DNA of 64,000 nt. Source: Nemertoderma westbladi. Its lineage: Eukaryota; Xenacoelomorpha; Nemertodermatida; Nemertodermatidae. The stretch lies in contig JAUCBJ010004227.1 of assembly GCA_032718475.1 (NCBI GenBank), positions 1 through 64,000 on the forward strand. The letters run 5' to 3'. How positions within the stretch are numbered: the stretch's first letter is position 1; each line of letters starts with the position of its first letter. The translations under genes and the position numbers were made by a program. The notes under the pieces are model-generated. The model searched no databases. It saw nothing but the letters and a program-made list of their open reading frames with translations, and was not told where the DNA came from. Shown piece by piece: positions 1 through 9,799 of the stretch.

Positions 1-117
1 AATAAGTTCAGTTGGAATGTAGTTGATAACACGATATAAAGGAAATTTATGAGTTTCTGGTATTTAAGTAAACAGTCTTTAAGTGGAAGGGGGGGGGGGG
101 GGGGGTGGGGGTGGTGG

Positions 118-480
118 TGTTTATAGGGCAGGTAAAAAATTTTTAACGGTGGGCGGATAGTGTTAATGTAGAGGGACTCAGTGTGTATCCGGCGTTGTTG
201 GTTGCATTGTCCGAAGCAGCTGATGGTTAGGTCTTCTATGTCACAGTTGGTAAAATGTTGGAGGAGAATTTCAGGATTGGTCGTATCGTAGCCTTTCCTG
301 GCCTCACGGATTCTGTGCCTGTGTTTGTTTAGTCTGTCGTGGATAAATTGTTCAGTTTGTCCTAGGTATGTAGTACTGGAGGGGGTGGTTTTACAGGTAA
401 TTATATAAAGTAGGTTATATTATTTGCAGCTGAACGGCCGTGTATCGGTTCACCCCAGGGGAGGGGGTTCTGTGACAAAT
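118..480 (-). pseudogene. Penelope-like element GIY-YIG endonuclease fragment
   Basis: Reading the minus strand down from about 480 gives a degraded GIY-YIG nuclease of the kind fused to Penelope-like reverse transcriptases. The visible core is NLLYIITCK, then YLGQTEQFIHDRLNKH with the expected Arg, and further on the glutamate in HTESLYINTI followed by RPPLK. A stop codon (TAA) falls just before the YNLLY block and a second stop lies further upstream, so it cannot be a working gene. There is no RT next to it; the fragment runs into a G/C homopolymer at 90-107 on one side and a different repeat on the other. In canonical Penelope elements this domain nicks the target DNA. Recognition rests on motif spacing only. 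Confidence 0.65.
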
Positions 481-510
481 TATGTTGAGATTTCTTAAAA
501 CATTAATTAA

Positions 511-1285
511 TTAGGAGCCCGCTCGACAGGCGGGATACTTACTGTAAAAATCTGCAGGATACTAACTGTAAAAATCTCAGGATATATAACACTGACTGAC
601 TGACTGACTGATAATTATCCGGGTTCAGGCACTTCCTGCCTGGCGATTTTGTTGAAATTTTACAAGTAAATTGCTTTGGTGGTTCATAATCGCGTTATAA
701 AATATCAGATCGATTCTAAGTGTGGTATTCGATATATTTAGTTTTTTTAAAATAATTTTGTCGCGAAATTAAAAGCAATGGTAAAGTAACAACTCCTCGC
801 TGCTGCAGCAGCTAGCTGTGTAGGAATGGTTGAGTGCAGGGCTGCCTGAGATAGAATTCCATCAATGCAGAAATTATTGACTACACCCCTGCTGCTGCTG
901 GCTGCTGGCTGAGTCTACACATCCTTTATCAGCTCTCAGGGATAGACAGAAAATAGTTGAGTTGTCAATAAACATAATAAATTATGCCACTGCAGTAGGA
1001 TTATATTATTATTCTACGAATCAATGGGCTGATTATTTTGTATAGGATATATGTAGAAAGTTCTTAAAAATAATATTCTTTTTGTTTTTATTACATAGGA
1101 TTAGCATCATTTTTTAGCTGAAGCATTAATAGTGTAAATTAATATATTTATATTTTAATACCATTACTACATTGGCATACTGTAAGATAAGTTTTAACAT
1201 TTCTTACAAATAGTGGTGCGAGCATAAAACTGAAATCACGCAAATTTAAAAGAACCGGGTGTGTTGTCATAGCAAAGTTTCATTT
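511..1285 (-). repeat. Hairpin-ended interspersed repeat, copy C
   Basis: The first 280 bases (511 to about 792) are the reverse complement of the 3' ends of the copies at 33.8 and 35.46 kb, including the terminal hairpin with GCCCGC/GCGGG arms and the final CTAA (TTAG at 511-514). After a stretch that does not match (about 800-1055), the segment 1060-1285 again matches copy B (about 34560-34780). A short GACT microsatellite at 592-613 sits where the other copies carry GTCA repeats. No intact protein is visible. Confidence 0.75.
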
Positions 1286-1379
1286 ATCATTACGCAATAA
1301 TTTTTATTGTCCGTTTAAATCCTTTTTTGTCCTTTTTTTGATTTTTTATGTCCTCCAAAAGTCTAATGTTAGGTTCCAT

Positions 1380-1600
1380 GCTACCGGTTTCTCTACTGCT
1401 GTTCTCTCAGGCTATCAGTACCGGTATTAGTATATATAGCACTATTTTGCTGTATTGTATGTACAGATGTAGGTATAAAGCAGGTATTTCTGTATTTTAG
1501 TACCGGTACCGGCACCGGTACTGCTATAGGCCTACTGTGTAGCCTACCATTTAAATACGGTAATGGTAGGCCTACCGGTTGTGCGAATAAATTTTAAATA
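1380..1600. other. Cluster of short ACCGGT and AGGCCT palindromes
   Basis: This stretch is built largely from short self-complementary words (ACCGGT, TACCGGTA, TAGGCCTA) repeated many times. Similar words recur in the interior of the foldback element near 9150-9360 and around 28240. It looks like simple repetitive sequence; no gene is seen. Confidence 0.5.
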
Positions 1601-1691
1601 ATTGATAGGCCAAACTGGATTGCAGGATTGTGGAAAATGTGGATATACCTTTCACATAATTGAGGCCTATGTATTACTGTATTAGTTTTAT

Positions 1692-1806
1692 CGTCTCTGT
1701 AACCTGCTCCTTTCCCTCAATTAGTTAAATGATCGTTTATTGTTTTGGTTAGAAAATCCCGCCTCTGTAACCTGCCCCTTTCCCTCAATTAATTAAATGA
1801 TCGTTT
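1692..1806. repeat. 68-bp tandem repeat, left part of an interrupted array
   Basis: The word CTCTGTAACCTG recurs at 1695 and 1763, giving a 68-bp unit that also contains TTATTGTTTTGGTTAGAAAA. The array continues at 3820 after a 2-kb insertion. Reverse-complement units occur at about 8975-9110. Confidence 0.8.
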
Positions 1807-3819
1807 GGCTCATTCCATGAAAAGGTCAACCTCCCCACTAATTTCTAAAAATGAGATGTAGCTTTGAATTTATACTTATTTTAGGTCAATATTTATCGTA
1901 CTTCATGAATTCAGTGCTAAAAATTGTATCAACACAGGTGGTTTATGAAAAATAGTCGAATTACAAATTATGCACCTGCTCTGCACAAAATGTGAATAAA
2001 AGTGTGCAAAAGTTTCGTTTCCTGTAGGCACTTCCTATGACCAATAAATTAACATTTCTGAGCATGTACCAAATCAAAAACAAACCAATTTTCGAATTTT
2101 TTTGGTTTTATTTAATTTCACCAGTGTTTCGTTCCTCTGTAATGAAATCGATAAAGTTAATCTTGTGATGTCCCATACTTTACCTAAAATAGTGAAATTT
2201 TTAGTTTATTCACAGAGATGTAACTCATCCCAATCACCCAGTGGAATGCAAAGCACGTTTGTGTTGCGTCATCGTATAAAACAATTAGTTTCATCTTCAC
2301 TCCCTCAGAAATATCATTGCGGCCAATTGAAAATTGTCCCATACTTTACCATCAAAATGGCGATTATATTAGTGCACTGTATTAATGTAATATGTGAAGC
2401 CATGAGTGTTAAAATACTCTAAGGTCATAGTCGGCCGTAAGAATAGGAGTCTATATTTGAACTGAGAATCATTCCTCAGTCAAGAAATCCTTGGGTTTAT
2501 GCATGTAAAGTCCCATACTTTACCAACAAATAGTAAAATTTTTAATTTATACACAGAGAAGTAGTCTAACTAAGCCCAATCACCCAGTGGAATGCAAAGC
2601 ACGTTTGTGTTGCGTCATCTTAAGAAACAATTACCTGTAGTTTCTTAATCTACTCCCTCAGAAAAATCATAAAAGCCAATTGAAAATTGTCCCATACTTT
2701 ACCATTATAATGGCGATTACATTAGTGCACTGTATTAATGTAATATATGAAACCTGGAGGGCAGGAGTGTTATAATGCTTTAGGGTGATAGTAGGGGGAA
2801 GCATATAAGTATGTATTTGAACTAAGAATCATTGCTCAATTAACTAATCTTTGAGTTTATGCATGTAAAGTCCCGTACTTTACAACAAATTTAAAAAAAT
2901 TTAGTTTTTTAGCAGATAAGAAGATCGGTAAGTACAGTAATTGATACATTTTCAGAAAAATGGAAAGAAATTCTAAACTCTTTACAGACTACATACCAAG
3001 TTTGGTTATATTTCATCAATGATTGGCGGACTTATTTCGGTTTTTATCAAAATTTTGAAACTATCGGTACCAACAGACAGACTGTCTGATATGTGACCTT
3101 TGATTCCTTAAACTTCAGATTCTTTCCAAACTTTTGACAGACTTCATACGTACCAGGTTTGGTTTAATTTCATCTAAAAATGACCGAGATATACAGTATT
3201 AGCGATCAAAAATTAGACAGATGACATACAACTCCTAAGGGTACCCATATGCTAAGACTTCGGGTCAATTTGTGGGCCGCCCCACATTTTGTATCCATAT
3301 CTTGGTTGGAAATACTTAGTTACACATTATTATCACTAATTATCCAGAAATTACTGTTAGGTTAAGTGTAAGATACCATTTTGACCATAAAATTCGTACA
3401 GGTCCCGTATTTTACTTAGCAATGTCCCATACTTTACCACACAAACCACACTGTAAATGTAAAATTAGCAATGCAGCAATTCGTCTTATATTTATATTTT
3501 TATTTAAGCTTAATAATACAGCTTTATCCTAAACATCAACTCAACACCGTACCTGCGCCCAATTCGCTAAATTTTAGAATTGAAATCATAAATTAAAAAA
3601 TACCATTTCGTTCGAATCCGTACTTTACCTTAATTGGACAAGCTGGTGTTTTCTCAAAAGTGACTAAGTCCCGCCATAATCTTAGCAAAATCAAAGCTGA
3701 TATTCGAAAGTTTAATCCAAGCACAATTTTGTGCACATATGTGCTGTGGATAACATTGTACAGGCAATCAAAGTTCAAAATTGTGTACGAATGTCCCGTA
3801 CTTTACTTTGGAATGAGCC
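1807..3819. mobile_element. 2.0-kb non-autonomous DNA transposon, GTTT target duplication
   Basis: The element begins GGCTCATTCCA (1807-1817) and ends with the exact reverse complement TGGAATGAGCC (3809-3819). It is flanked on both sides by GTTT (1803-1806 and 3820-3823). Removing the element plus one GTTT restores the uninterrupted 68-bp tandem repeat, so both ends and the duplication are well supported. The interior has no transposase-like ORF; the 106-residue ORF at 2102-2422 overlaps an internal repeat and is probably chance. About nine copies of a GTCCC(A/G)TACTTTAC word, all in the same orientation, run through it (2170, 2336, 2510, 2689, 2870, 3402, 3424, 3617 degenerate, 3793). The superfamily is unknown; a 4-bp duplication fits several. 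Confidence 0.85.
2170..2869. repeat. Two internal 340-360 bp direct repeats
   Basis: Two successive units starting at 2170 and 2510 (the next partial one at 2870) share long blocks, including CACCCAGTGGAATGCAAAGC and ATTAGTGCACTGTATTAATG. The repeat lies inside the GTTT-flanked transposon and carries the GTCCCATACTTTAC word at each unit start and again mid-unit. Confidence 0.8.
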
Positions 3820-3955
3820 GTTTATTGTTTTGGTTAGAAAATCCCGCCTCTGTAACCTGCTTCTTTCCCTGAATTGGTAAAGTGACCGTTTATTGTTTTG
3901 GTTAGAAAGGCCCGCCTCTGTAACCTGCCCTTTCCCTCAATTAGTTAATTGATAG
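3820..3955. repeat. 68-bp tandem repeat, right part of the interrupted array
   Basis: Two units (TTTATTG at 3821 and 3889) continue the array seen at 1692-1806. The junction with the transposon falls exactly at the duplicated GTTT. Confidence 0.8.
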
Positions 3956-4124
3956 ATTGGAATTAGATAATTAATAGAGACCCTTGCGCCAAAGAGTATG
4001 TTGTGGCACTAGTTCCCTTTGTACCAAATTCAAAATTTTGGTATCGAACTAAGTTTGGACCCATTTGATGCATGCAGGAAGTTCTTTCTTGAGTAATTGA
4101 TCTTTCATTAACCCCTTAGAGCCT

Positions 4125-4179
4125 ATGACGTCCACTGCACGTCACCATGGACAGCACTAAGACGTGCAGTGGACGTCAT
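4125..4179. repeat. Perfect 19-bp subterminal inverted repeat
   Basis: ATGACGTCCACTGCACGTC (4125-4143) is matched by its exact reverse complement at 4161-4179 across a 17-base spacer. It lies 13 bases inside the TTAA-flanked element and could be a transposase-binding or hairpin structure; that role is inferred. Confidence 0.85.
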
Positions 4180-4360
4180 GCTGGAATACATGTTTTATTG
4201 GAAGGCTCTTGGTCTAGGTATACTGGTGGACAGTATTAATGACATTTAGTGCTCTTCATGGCAAAAAAATCCATTCTGTACTGTAGATAGGCTGTATTGT
4301 AGACTGTATTATTAGTGTTAGGTATATGGCGTAATGCCAACCACAGTACAGTAGTACAGA

Positions 4361-5110
4361 CTGACAGAAAGACCGTCAGACAGACAGACTAGATTTATGT
4401 AAACGTGTAAACTGACATCAGAAATGAAATCATCGACCTTTAAAACCCCCAGAGCGAGAATGTTAGTTAGTTAGTATTCTGTTATAAGTTTTGACAGACA
4501 GACAAACAGACAGAAAGACCGACAGCTAGAAAGACTAGATTTTTTTAAACGTGAAAACTACCATCTGAAATGAAATCAGCACCCATTAATACCCCAATAG
4601 CGAGAATGTTAGTTAGTTTGTATTATTTTTTAAGTTTTGACAGACTGACTGACAGAAAGACCGACAAACCGTCAGACCAACAGACTAGATTTATGTAAAA
4701 GTTAAATCTGACATTAGAAATTAAATGAGCACCCCTTAAAACCCCCATAGCGAGAATGTTAGTTCGTTTGTATTCTTTGTTATGTTTTGACAGACTGACT
4801 GACAGAATGACCGACAGACCGACAGACGAGATTTATGTAAACGTTAAAGCTGACATCATAAATGAAATCAGCACCCCTTAAAACCCCCATAGCGAGAATG
4901 TTAGTTAGTTTGTATACTTTTTTAGTTTTGACGGACTGACTGACAGAAAGACCTACAGACCGACAGACCAACAGACAAGATTTATTAAAAGTGAAAACTG
5001 ACATCAGAAATGAAATCACCGACCTTTAAAACCCACAGAGCGAGAATGTTAGTTAGTTAGTATTCTGTTATAAGTTTTGACAGACAAACAGACAGAAAGA
5101 CTGATAAACT
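4361..5110. repeat. About 147-bp tandem repeat, five copies
   Basis: The anchor GAAATGAAAT or a close variant occurs at 4421, 4567, 4717, 4859 and 5008, spacing 142-150 bp. Each unit has a GACAGACNGAC-rich part, ATTTATGTAAACGT and GCGAGAATGTTAGTTAG. The minus-strand ORF at 4780-5019 is a by-product of the repeat. Confidence 0.85.
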
Positions 5111-5180
5111 TCAGATTTGTGATTTTAGTTTAGGATTATGGGATACAAATATAATCCTGCTTTAGGTGCTAAAGGGTTAA

Positions 5181-6185
5181 TGTGTTATATTGTTATAAAT
5201 TTAATTGTGGTGCATCGCGAAGGCTCAAAATTTCAACCCCCTTGAGATCCGTCAAGATATCGATGAAATTTAGAGAAATTTTTTTGCCTTAATTTTTTAC
5301 CATTTGGCAACTTTTGTGCACCGGTAGAACAATGAAATCGAAAAAAAAGTAAAAAACGCACCTCCCTACTGTCCGTGTCTGTCATAAGTCGGTCTCTAGG
5401 CTGTCGGAAGTCAATCGGTAGTCCGTCAGGTCTATCCCTTACGACGCCTGGTGTCATCATGACCTAATGCCCTTTTCAGGCTCGTACTAAGCTGACTGTT
5501 GCCGCTTGGCTCTCCATTGGGTGTCTGTCGGTCAGTGAGAGAATGCTATAAGAATGCTATTGTTAGAAAAACCGGTGACTAGGTGCCCTGATACCAGTCA
5601 TGCAATATGCCGTGTTTACAATTGTCAACAGCATTTTATCCATTATCAATGTTCATCACCATTAATTTAATTAATTATAGTGTCAAAAGACGCGCAAGTA
5701 GAATCCAAGATAAGAAATTATCAGACCACTTGATCTTTAAATCTGTAGCAGCAAATCCAGCCGATTTTCAAAATTGGCCTCCCGCACTGAAATCCGCCAC
5801 TTTGACCGTTTCCACGTGTTTTTACAAAAAAAACACACCCTGCCACTCAATTCATTGCACATTGTTACCCCTTATTCAATTGTTTCTAGCCCAACAATTT
5901 TTTCGTGGACCAACCATATTTTATTGCGTAAAGTATCTTAACTTAGCTCTAGTGTAGAATTTATGGGAGAAAACTTTATATTGTGCATCTTTATAGTACT
6001 TAGGAGCGTTCTTAGATGAATTCGGAACGTATGAGTACTGAAGGCTTTCAGTACGTTTGCTCTCTCTGTGACCAGGCAGGGAGCAAACTCCAGGAAGTTA
6101 ACGGTTAATTTTAATCGGTAAATTAATCGGTTAACAGTTAACGGCTTATTTATTTTACGATTTACCTTGGTTGCAATTTATCGTG
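5181..6185. other. No gene recognised
   Basis: Two ORFs occur (5233-5460 minus, 75 residues; 5607-5957 plus, 116 residues). Neither shows a domain I recognise, a signal peptide or convincing splice borders. Composition is AT-rich and non-repetitive apart from short homopolymers. Confidence 0.4.
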
Positions 6186-6189
6186 AGAT

Positions 6190-6297
6190 GAGTAATTGTG
6201 ATTGGGGCAATTGCCCGGAGGGCAATAGTACGGGAGGCATTTGTCCAGTGGCAATAGTCCGGTGGCAATTGTTCGGGGGACAATTGTCCTGACACGG
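6190..6297. repeat. Palindromic CAATTG minisatellite, possible foldback remnant
   Basis: Variants of GGCAATTGCCCGG, GGCAATAGTCCGG and GGGACAATTGTCC follow each other at roughly 17-18 base steps. The CAATTG-centred palindromic style resembles the foldback element at 30271-30666, but no paired terminal arms or target duplication could be found here. Confidence 0.5.
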
Positions 6298-6309
6298 ATT
6301 GACCTTATT

Positions 6310-6715
6310 CCTTTAGAAATGGAAGGGTTTACTGTGGAAGATCACCCATGGTGGTGAACAGGCATTCCTTTAGGAAACAGAGTTGAAGGGTTTACTGTGG
6401 AAGATCACCCATGGTTGTGAACAGGCATTCCTTTAGGAAACAGAGAGGAAGGGTTTACTGTGGAAGATCACCCATGGTGGTGAACAGGCATTCCTTTAGG
6501 AAACAAAGTGGAAACGTTTACTGTGGAAGATCACCCATGGTGGTGAACAGGCATTCCTTTAGGAAACAGAGTGGAAGGGTTTACTGTGGAAGATCACCCA
6601 TGGTGGTGAACAGGCATTCCTTTATAAAACAAAGAAACAGAGTGGAAGAGTTTACTGTGGAAGATCGCCCATGGTTGTGAACAGGCATTCCTTTAGGAAA
6701 CAGAGTGGAAGGAAG
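6310..6715. repeat. 63-bp tandem repeat, about six copies
   Basis: TTTACTGTGGAAGATCACCC recurs at 6328, 6391 and 6454 and onwards (63-bp step), followed in each unit by CATGGTGGTGAACAGGCATT and CCTTTAGGAAACAGAG. The 89-residue plus-strand ORF here is the repeat read in frame (63 is divisible by 3), not a gene. Confidence 0.9.
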
Positions 6716-6794
6716 GGTTATTATCTTATCCAATTTATTGGTCTATTGGAAGATAATATATACTAACACATAAACATGTTATGTTATTTCTTAC

Positions 6795-6954
6795 ATTTGG
6801 AATTAATATAATTGACGAAATTCGATTATCCATGTCTCCATTGAAACTCCAATCAGCAGCCATTGGGTACTCTCCTGGTTCTGCAATAACCCTGTCATTG
6901 AATCGACCAGTATAATCATGGTCCCACCATGCATCATACAGTATCCACTTTCCG
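6795..6954 (-). CDS. Beta/gamma-crystallin-like exon (Greek key), isolated
   Basis: On the minus strand a pyrimidine-rich tract ending TTTTCAG is followed by a 160-base exon that ends at CCAAAT|GTAAGA. With one leading base completing a codon (phase 2 in, phase 0 out) it encodes 53 residues beginning GKWILYDAWWDHDYTGRF, with GEYP in the middle and ending DNRISSIILIPN. The W-x-L-Y...Y-x-G...G-x-Y spacing and the final DNRISS match the beta/gamma-crystallin Greek key, including the family's calcium clamp (N/D)(N/D)xx(S/T)S. The entry phase and the WILY start are the same as in exon 2 of the complete gene at 41.4-47.0 kb. Partner exons were not found nearby: transposons occupy much of both sides, so it may be one exon of a large gene or a lone remnant. 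Confidence 0.7.
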
Positions 6955-7117
6955 CTGAAAACTCTAAGAAATAATTAATTTTAAAAAATAGTTGAACATT
7001 GACACAGCATGCCATTATTGTTGTTGTTTTTCTAACTAACCTAAGGAATTATTTTTAATAAATTATTTTACCATATTAATTAATTGTTAATTGAAGGTTA
7101 ATTAAAGGTTAATGGCT

Positions 7118-7560
7118 GTTCTGAATTCAATGGAATATATAATTGTCGAACTAGACATCTCAAACTTGTATTTTTCGGAAGTGGGTGCAAAATGTGGTGC
7201 TAGCACCAAATTGTTAAAACCATCAAATATATAAATTGATTGTGTCACCTTGTTTCTTGCGTTTTACGGGTTTGTGAGGGTTCTGAATTCAATGGAATAA
7301 GTAAAAATTGCATAAGAGTTTTCAAACTTGTATTTTTCGTCGGTGGGTGAAAATTGTTGTGCCAGCACCAAATTTTTGAAAATAAGCAAACTGATCAATA
7401 GATCATCTTGTTTCTTGCGTTATACGGGTTTATGAGGGTCCTGAATCTGATGGAATCAATAAAAACCGCGTTGGATATCTCAAACGTGTACTTTTTGGAC
7501 ATGGGTACGAAATTTGGTGCTAGCACTTAAATTTGCCATATTACGCCGAAAAATACGATT
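7118..7560. repeat. About 160-bp tandem repeat, three copies
   Basis: GTTCTGAATTCAATGGAAT-like starts occur at 7118, 7280 and 7439. Units share CTCAAACTTGTATTTTTCG and GGTGCTAGCACCAAATT. No coding potential is seen. Confidence 0.75.
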
Positions 7561-7901
7561 AGCAATGATCTGGCAAATTAGAAATCTATTCCATTAGAAT
7601 CAGCGCCCTAGAAAACCTGAAAATGTGAATTTATAGCATCGTATAAGTGAATTAAATATTTTGTGTTCAAATTGAAAGTGCTGGTTACTTGTTTTTTTCA
7701 TTTTTGCGTACGTAGAGGACTAAAACAGCCATTTATACTAATCAGATCTATTTTTAAATATTTTCCAATGGATTTTAAGCCCCAGAAAACCTGTATTGAA
7801 AAACAATTAGTTTATTATTAATTATTTAATTATTTTAACAAATAATAATTATTGGTGCGCCGAACAATCAAAATAATTTAAATAATAATGCTAGTAGTGG
7901 T

Positions 7902-8870
7902 ATGATAAATAAAAATATAATAAATAATCACGGCGAGGCTAGTGGTGTTATAATTAATATAAACGTTAACGAAGTAAATAATTCGCCTAGTGGGGGCCTA
8001 CAAGGTCACGCGATTGCGCAGAGAGAAATGCAGGCGAATGAACCCAGGGAAAGTAGAAGCGACGGGTGGGGGGGGGGGGGGGCTACGGGCACCCCACCGC
8101 AACCAGTTAGTGGCGAGAGGGGGGGGGGGGGGCAATAAACGCCCCACAGACGTCGGTGGGAAATATGCTTGGTGAATTAAGTGAACCGGGGCTCCCAATG
8201 ATGGAGGAAGATGGGGGGGGGGGGCAGTAAATGCCCTACAGGTGTCGATGGGAGATGCGCGCAGTGAGTTAAGTGAAAAGGGCTCCCAATGACGGATAGT
8301 AGAAGATAGTAGAAGGGCAACAAATATCCACGAGGCCGTACAACTGGGTAGAGGGAGGAACATTGATGCCATAAGCGGCCAAGTTAAGTGGCTAAGCAGC
8401 CAACAGTAGAGTTCACCCGGGAGGTCGATACGAGACCTCATGAACGTGGATATAATGCCGAAACCGGAGGACACGAGGAGGAACGAGGAGATGTTGCTAC
8501 GGGCAACCAGATATATCGGGATAGGACAGACAGTGAACCATCGATAGTTGAACTACATAGGGAGAGCCTAAAAGCAGTACTTCGGGAGATTGCTGTCGCA
8601 CCGGAGAAACACAGCCTGGTGAAATATATCACACACTGGGAGAGGGGTACATAGTGTACCGGGACGAGGAAGATGAGAGAAGAAGGGATCGAAGGGGAAC
8701 TTCCCGTCGGAACGTAGCTGCCGATCGACGATATGGTAGTCGCGGGGAGGAGTTCTCAGAATATTCGAGAAGATTACACTTCGATCGGGAAGAACACATC
8801 CAGACTGCAGGACATACTGTATGTAGGCCTTACTGCACATACTATATGCCATGCTGGGAGAGATAGTGAA
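7902..8870 (+). pseudogene. Asn/Gly-rich and charged N-terminal gag region, copy 1
   Basis: An Asn-rich reading frame (7841 onwards, with runs such as NNQNNLNNN) passes into SGGLQGHAIAQ and then a Gly-rich part encoded by G-tracts at about 8068, 8120 and 8214. A shifted frame continues as a highly charged Arg/Glu-rich segment to about 8870 (EFSEYSRRLHF near the end). The minus copy has the same order (57502-59015), including SLQGHVVTQ repeats. No known domain; frames break mostly at G-tracts. Confidence 0.5.
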
Positions 8871-8895
8871 AGCGATAGGGTAATGCGAATGCCGG

Positions 8896-9516
8896 TGTAA
8901 CAGGAAAATATGCCCCCCCCCCCCGGGAAATGTGCCCGGGGGGGGCATATTTTCCTAGGAAAAAATGCGTTTTACGGGATTTTCTAACCAAAACAATAAA
9001 TGATAACATTACCAATTGAGAGAAAGGAGCAGGTTACAGAGGCGGGATTTTCTAACCAAAACAATAAACAATCACTTTACCAAATCAGGGAAAGGAGCAG
9101 GTTACAGACTTAAAAAAGCTTGGAGCTGCTCGGCGCCCACACAACACCACACACTCGCACTGCTGTTATACCAGTACTTACTACAGTAGCCTACTGACTT
9201 AGATACTTCAGTATGCTGTTCTACATCCCTTACTGCCTTACCTGCTTACCTACCGGCAGACCGGTACTGTACTATTCTTCCAACTATTACAAGTTCTGCA
9301 GTTGGTAGATTAAAAGTGGCTACCAGCAGACCGGTATCGTACCAGTTTTCAGACTTTTGAGGGGGGCTAATTTTCCTGAGGGGAGGCATTATTTCCTAAG
9401 GAGAAAATGCCCCCCCGGGCTATATTTCCTAGGAAAAATTGCCCGGGGGGACATAATATCCTAGGAAATAATGCCCCGGGGGGCATATTCTAGGGGGGGC
9501 TGATTTCCTTGTGACA
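8896..9516. mobile_element. Foldback-type insertion inside the LTR element, CCGG duplication
   Basis: Comparison with the other copy of the LTR element shows extra sequence starting TGTAACAGGAAAATATGCCC and ending GGGGGGCTGATTTCCTTGTGACA. The two ends are imperfect inverted repeats (TGTAACAGGAAA versus TGTCACAAGGAAA). CCGG stands on both sides (8892-8895 and 9517-9520) as a 4-bp target duplication. Near each end are short palindromic units of the form CCTAGGAAAATTGCCCGGGGGG. The interior holds two inverted 68-bp repeat units (about 8975-9110) and an ACCGGT-rich stretch. No ORF. Confidence 0.7.
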
Positions 9517-9799
9517 CCGGGATTGGACCTGGAGGTCGCGGCTTACATACCGGTGAGTAGGCAGCAACCTGCTAGGCCTATACCGGTACCTGCACACCAG
9601 TATGACTATAATATGCAGGGTCAGGGTGACATCCCCCATCACTGTATCTGCAATAAACACAACCAAAAATAAAAATCGCAACCCCCCCCAGATCCAAATA
9701 AATCATGCAACACTGAGATATGGAGGGGACCGTTACCCCTGATGATATATACTCAGGGAAAGTCGACGAACCCGAGAGGCGATGCACTGTCAACATCAA

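Larger units (their letters stand above)
4112..5176. mobile_element. Non-autonomous piggyBac-like element, TTAA flanks
   Basis: The segment is bounded by TTAA at 4108-4111 and 5177-5180. It starts CCCCTTAGAGCC and ends with the near inverse GGTGCTAAAGGG (9 of 12 positions pair). C-rich ends next to TTAA are typical of the piggyBac superfamily; Kolobok elements also use TTAA and cannot be excluded. Just inside the left end lies a perfect 19-bp inverted repeat. The interior is a tandem repeat and encodes no transposase, so it would depend on one supplied from elsewhere. Confidence 0.7.

Noticed and set aside
6190-6297. Third foldback element
   Set aside because: Palindromic units are present, but no paired arms or target duplication could be shown; kept only as a repeat.
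6411-6680. 89-residue repeat protein
   Set aside because: Artefact of a 63-bp tandem repeat whose length is divisible by three.
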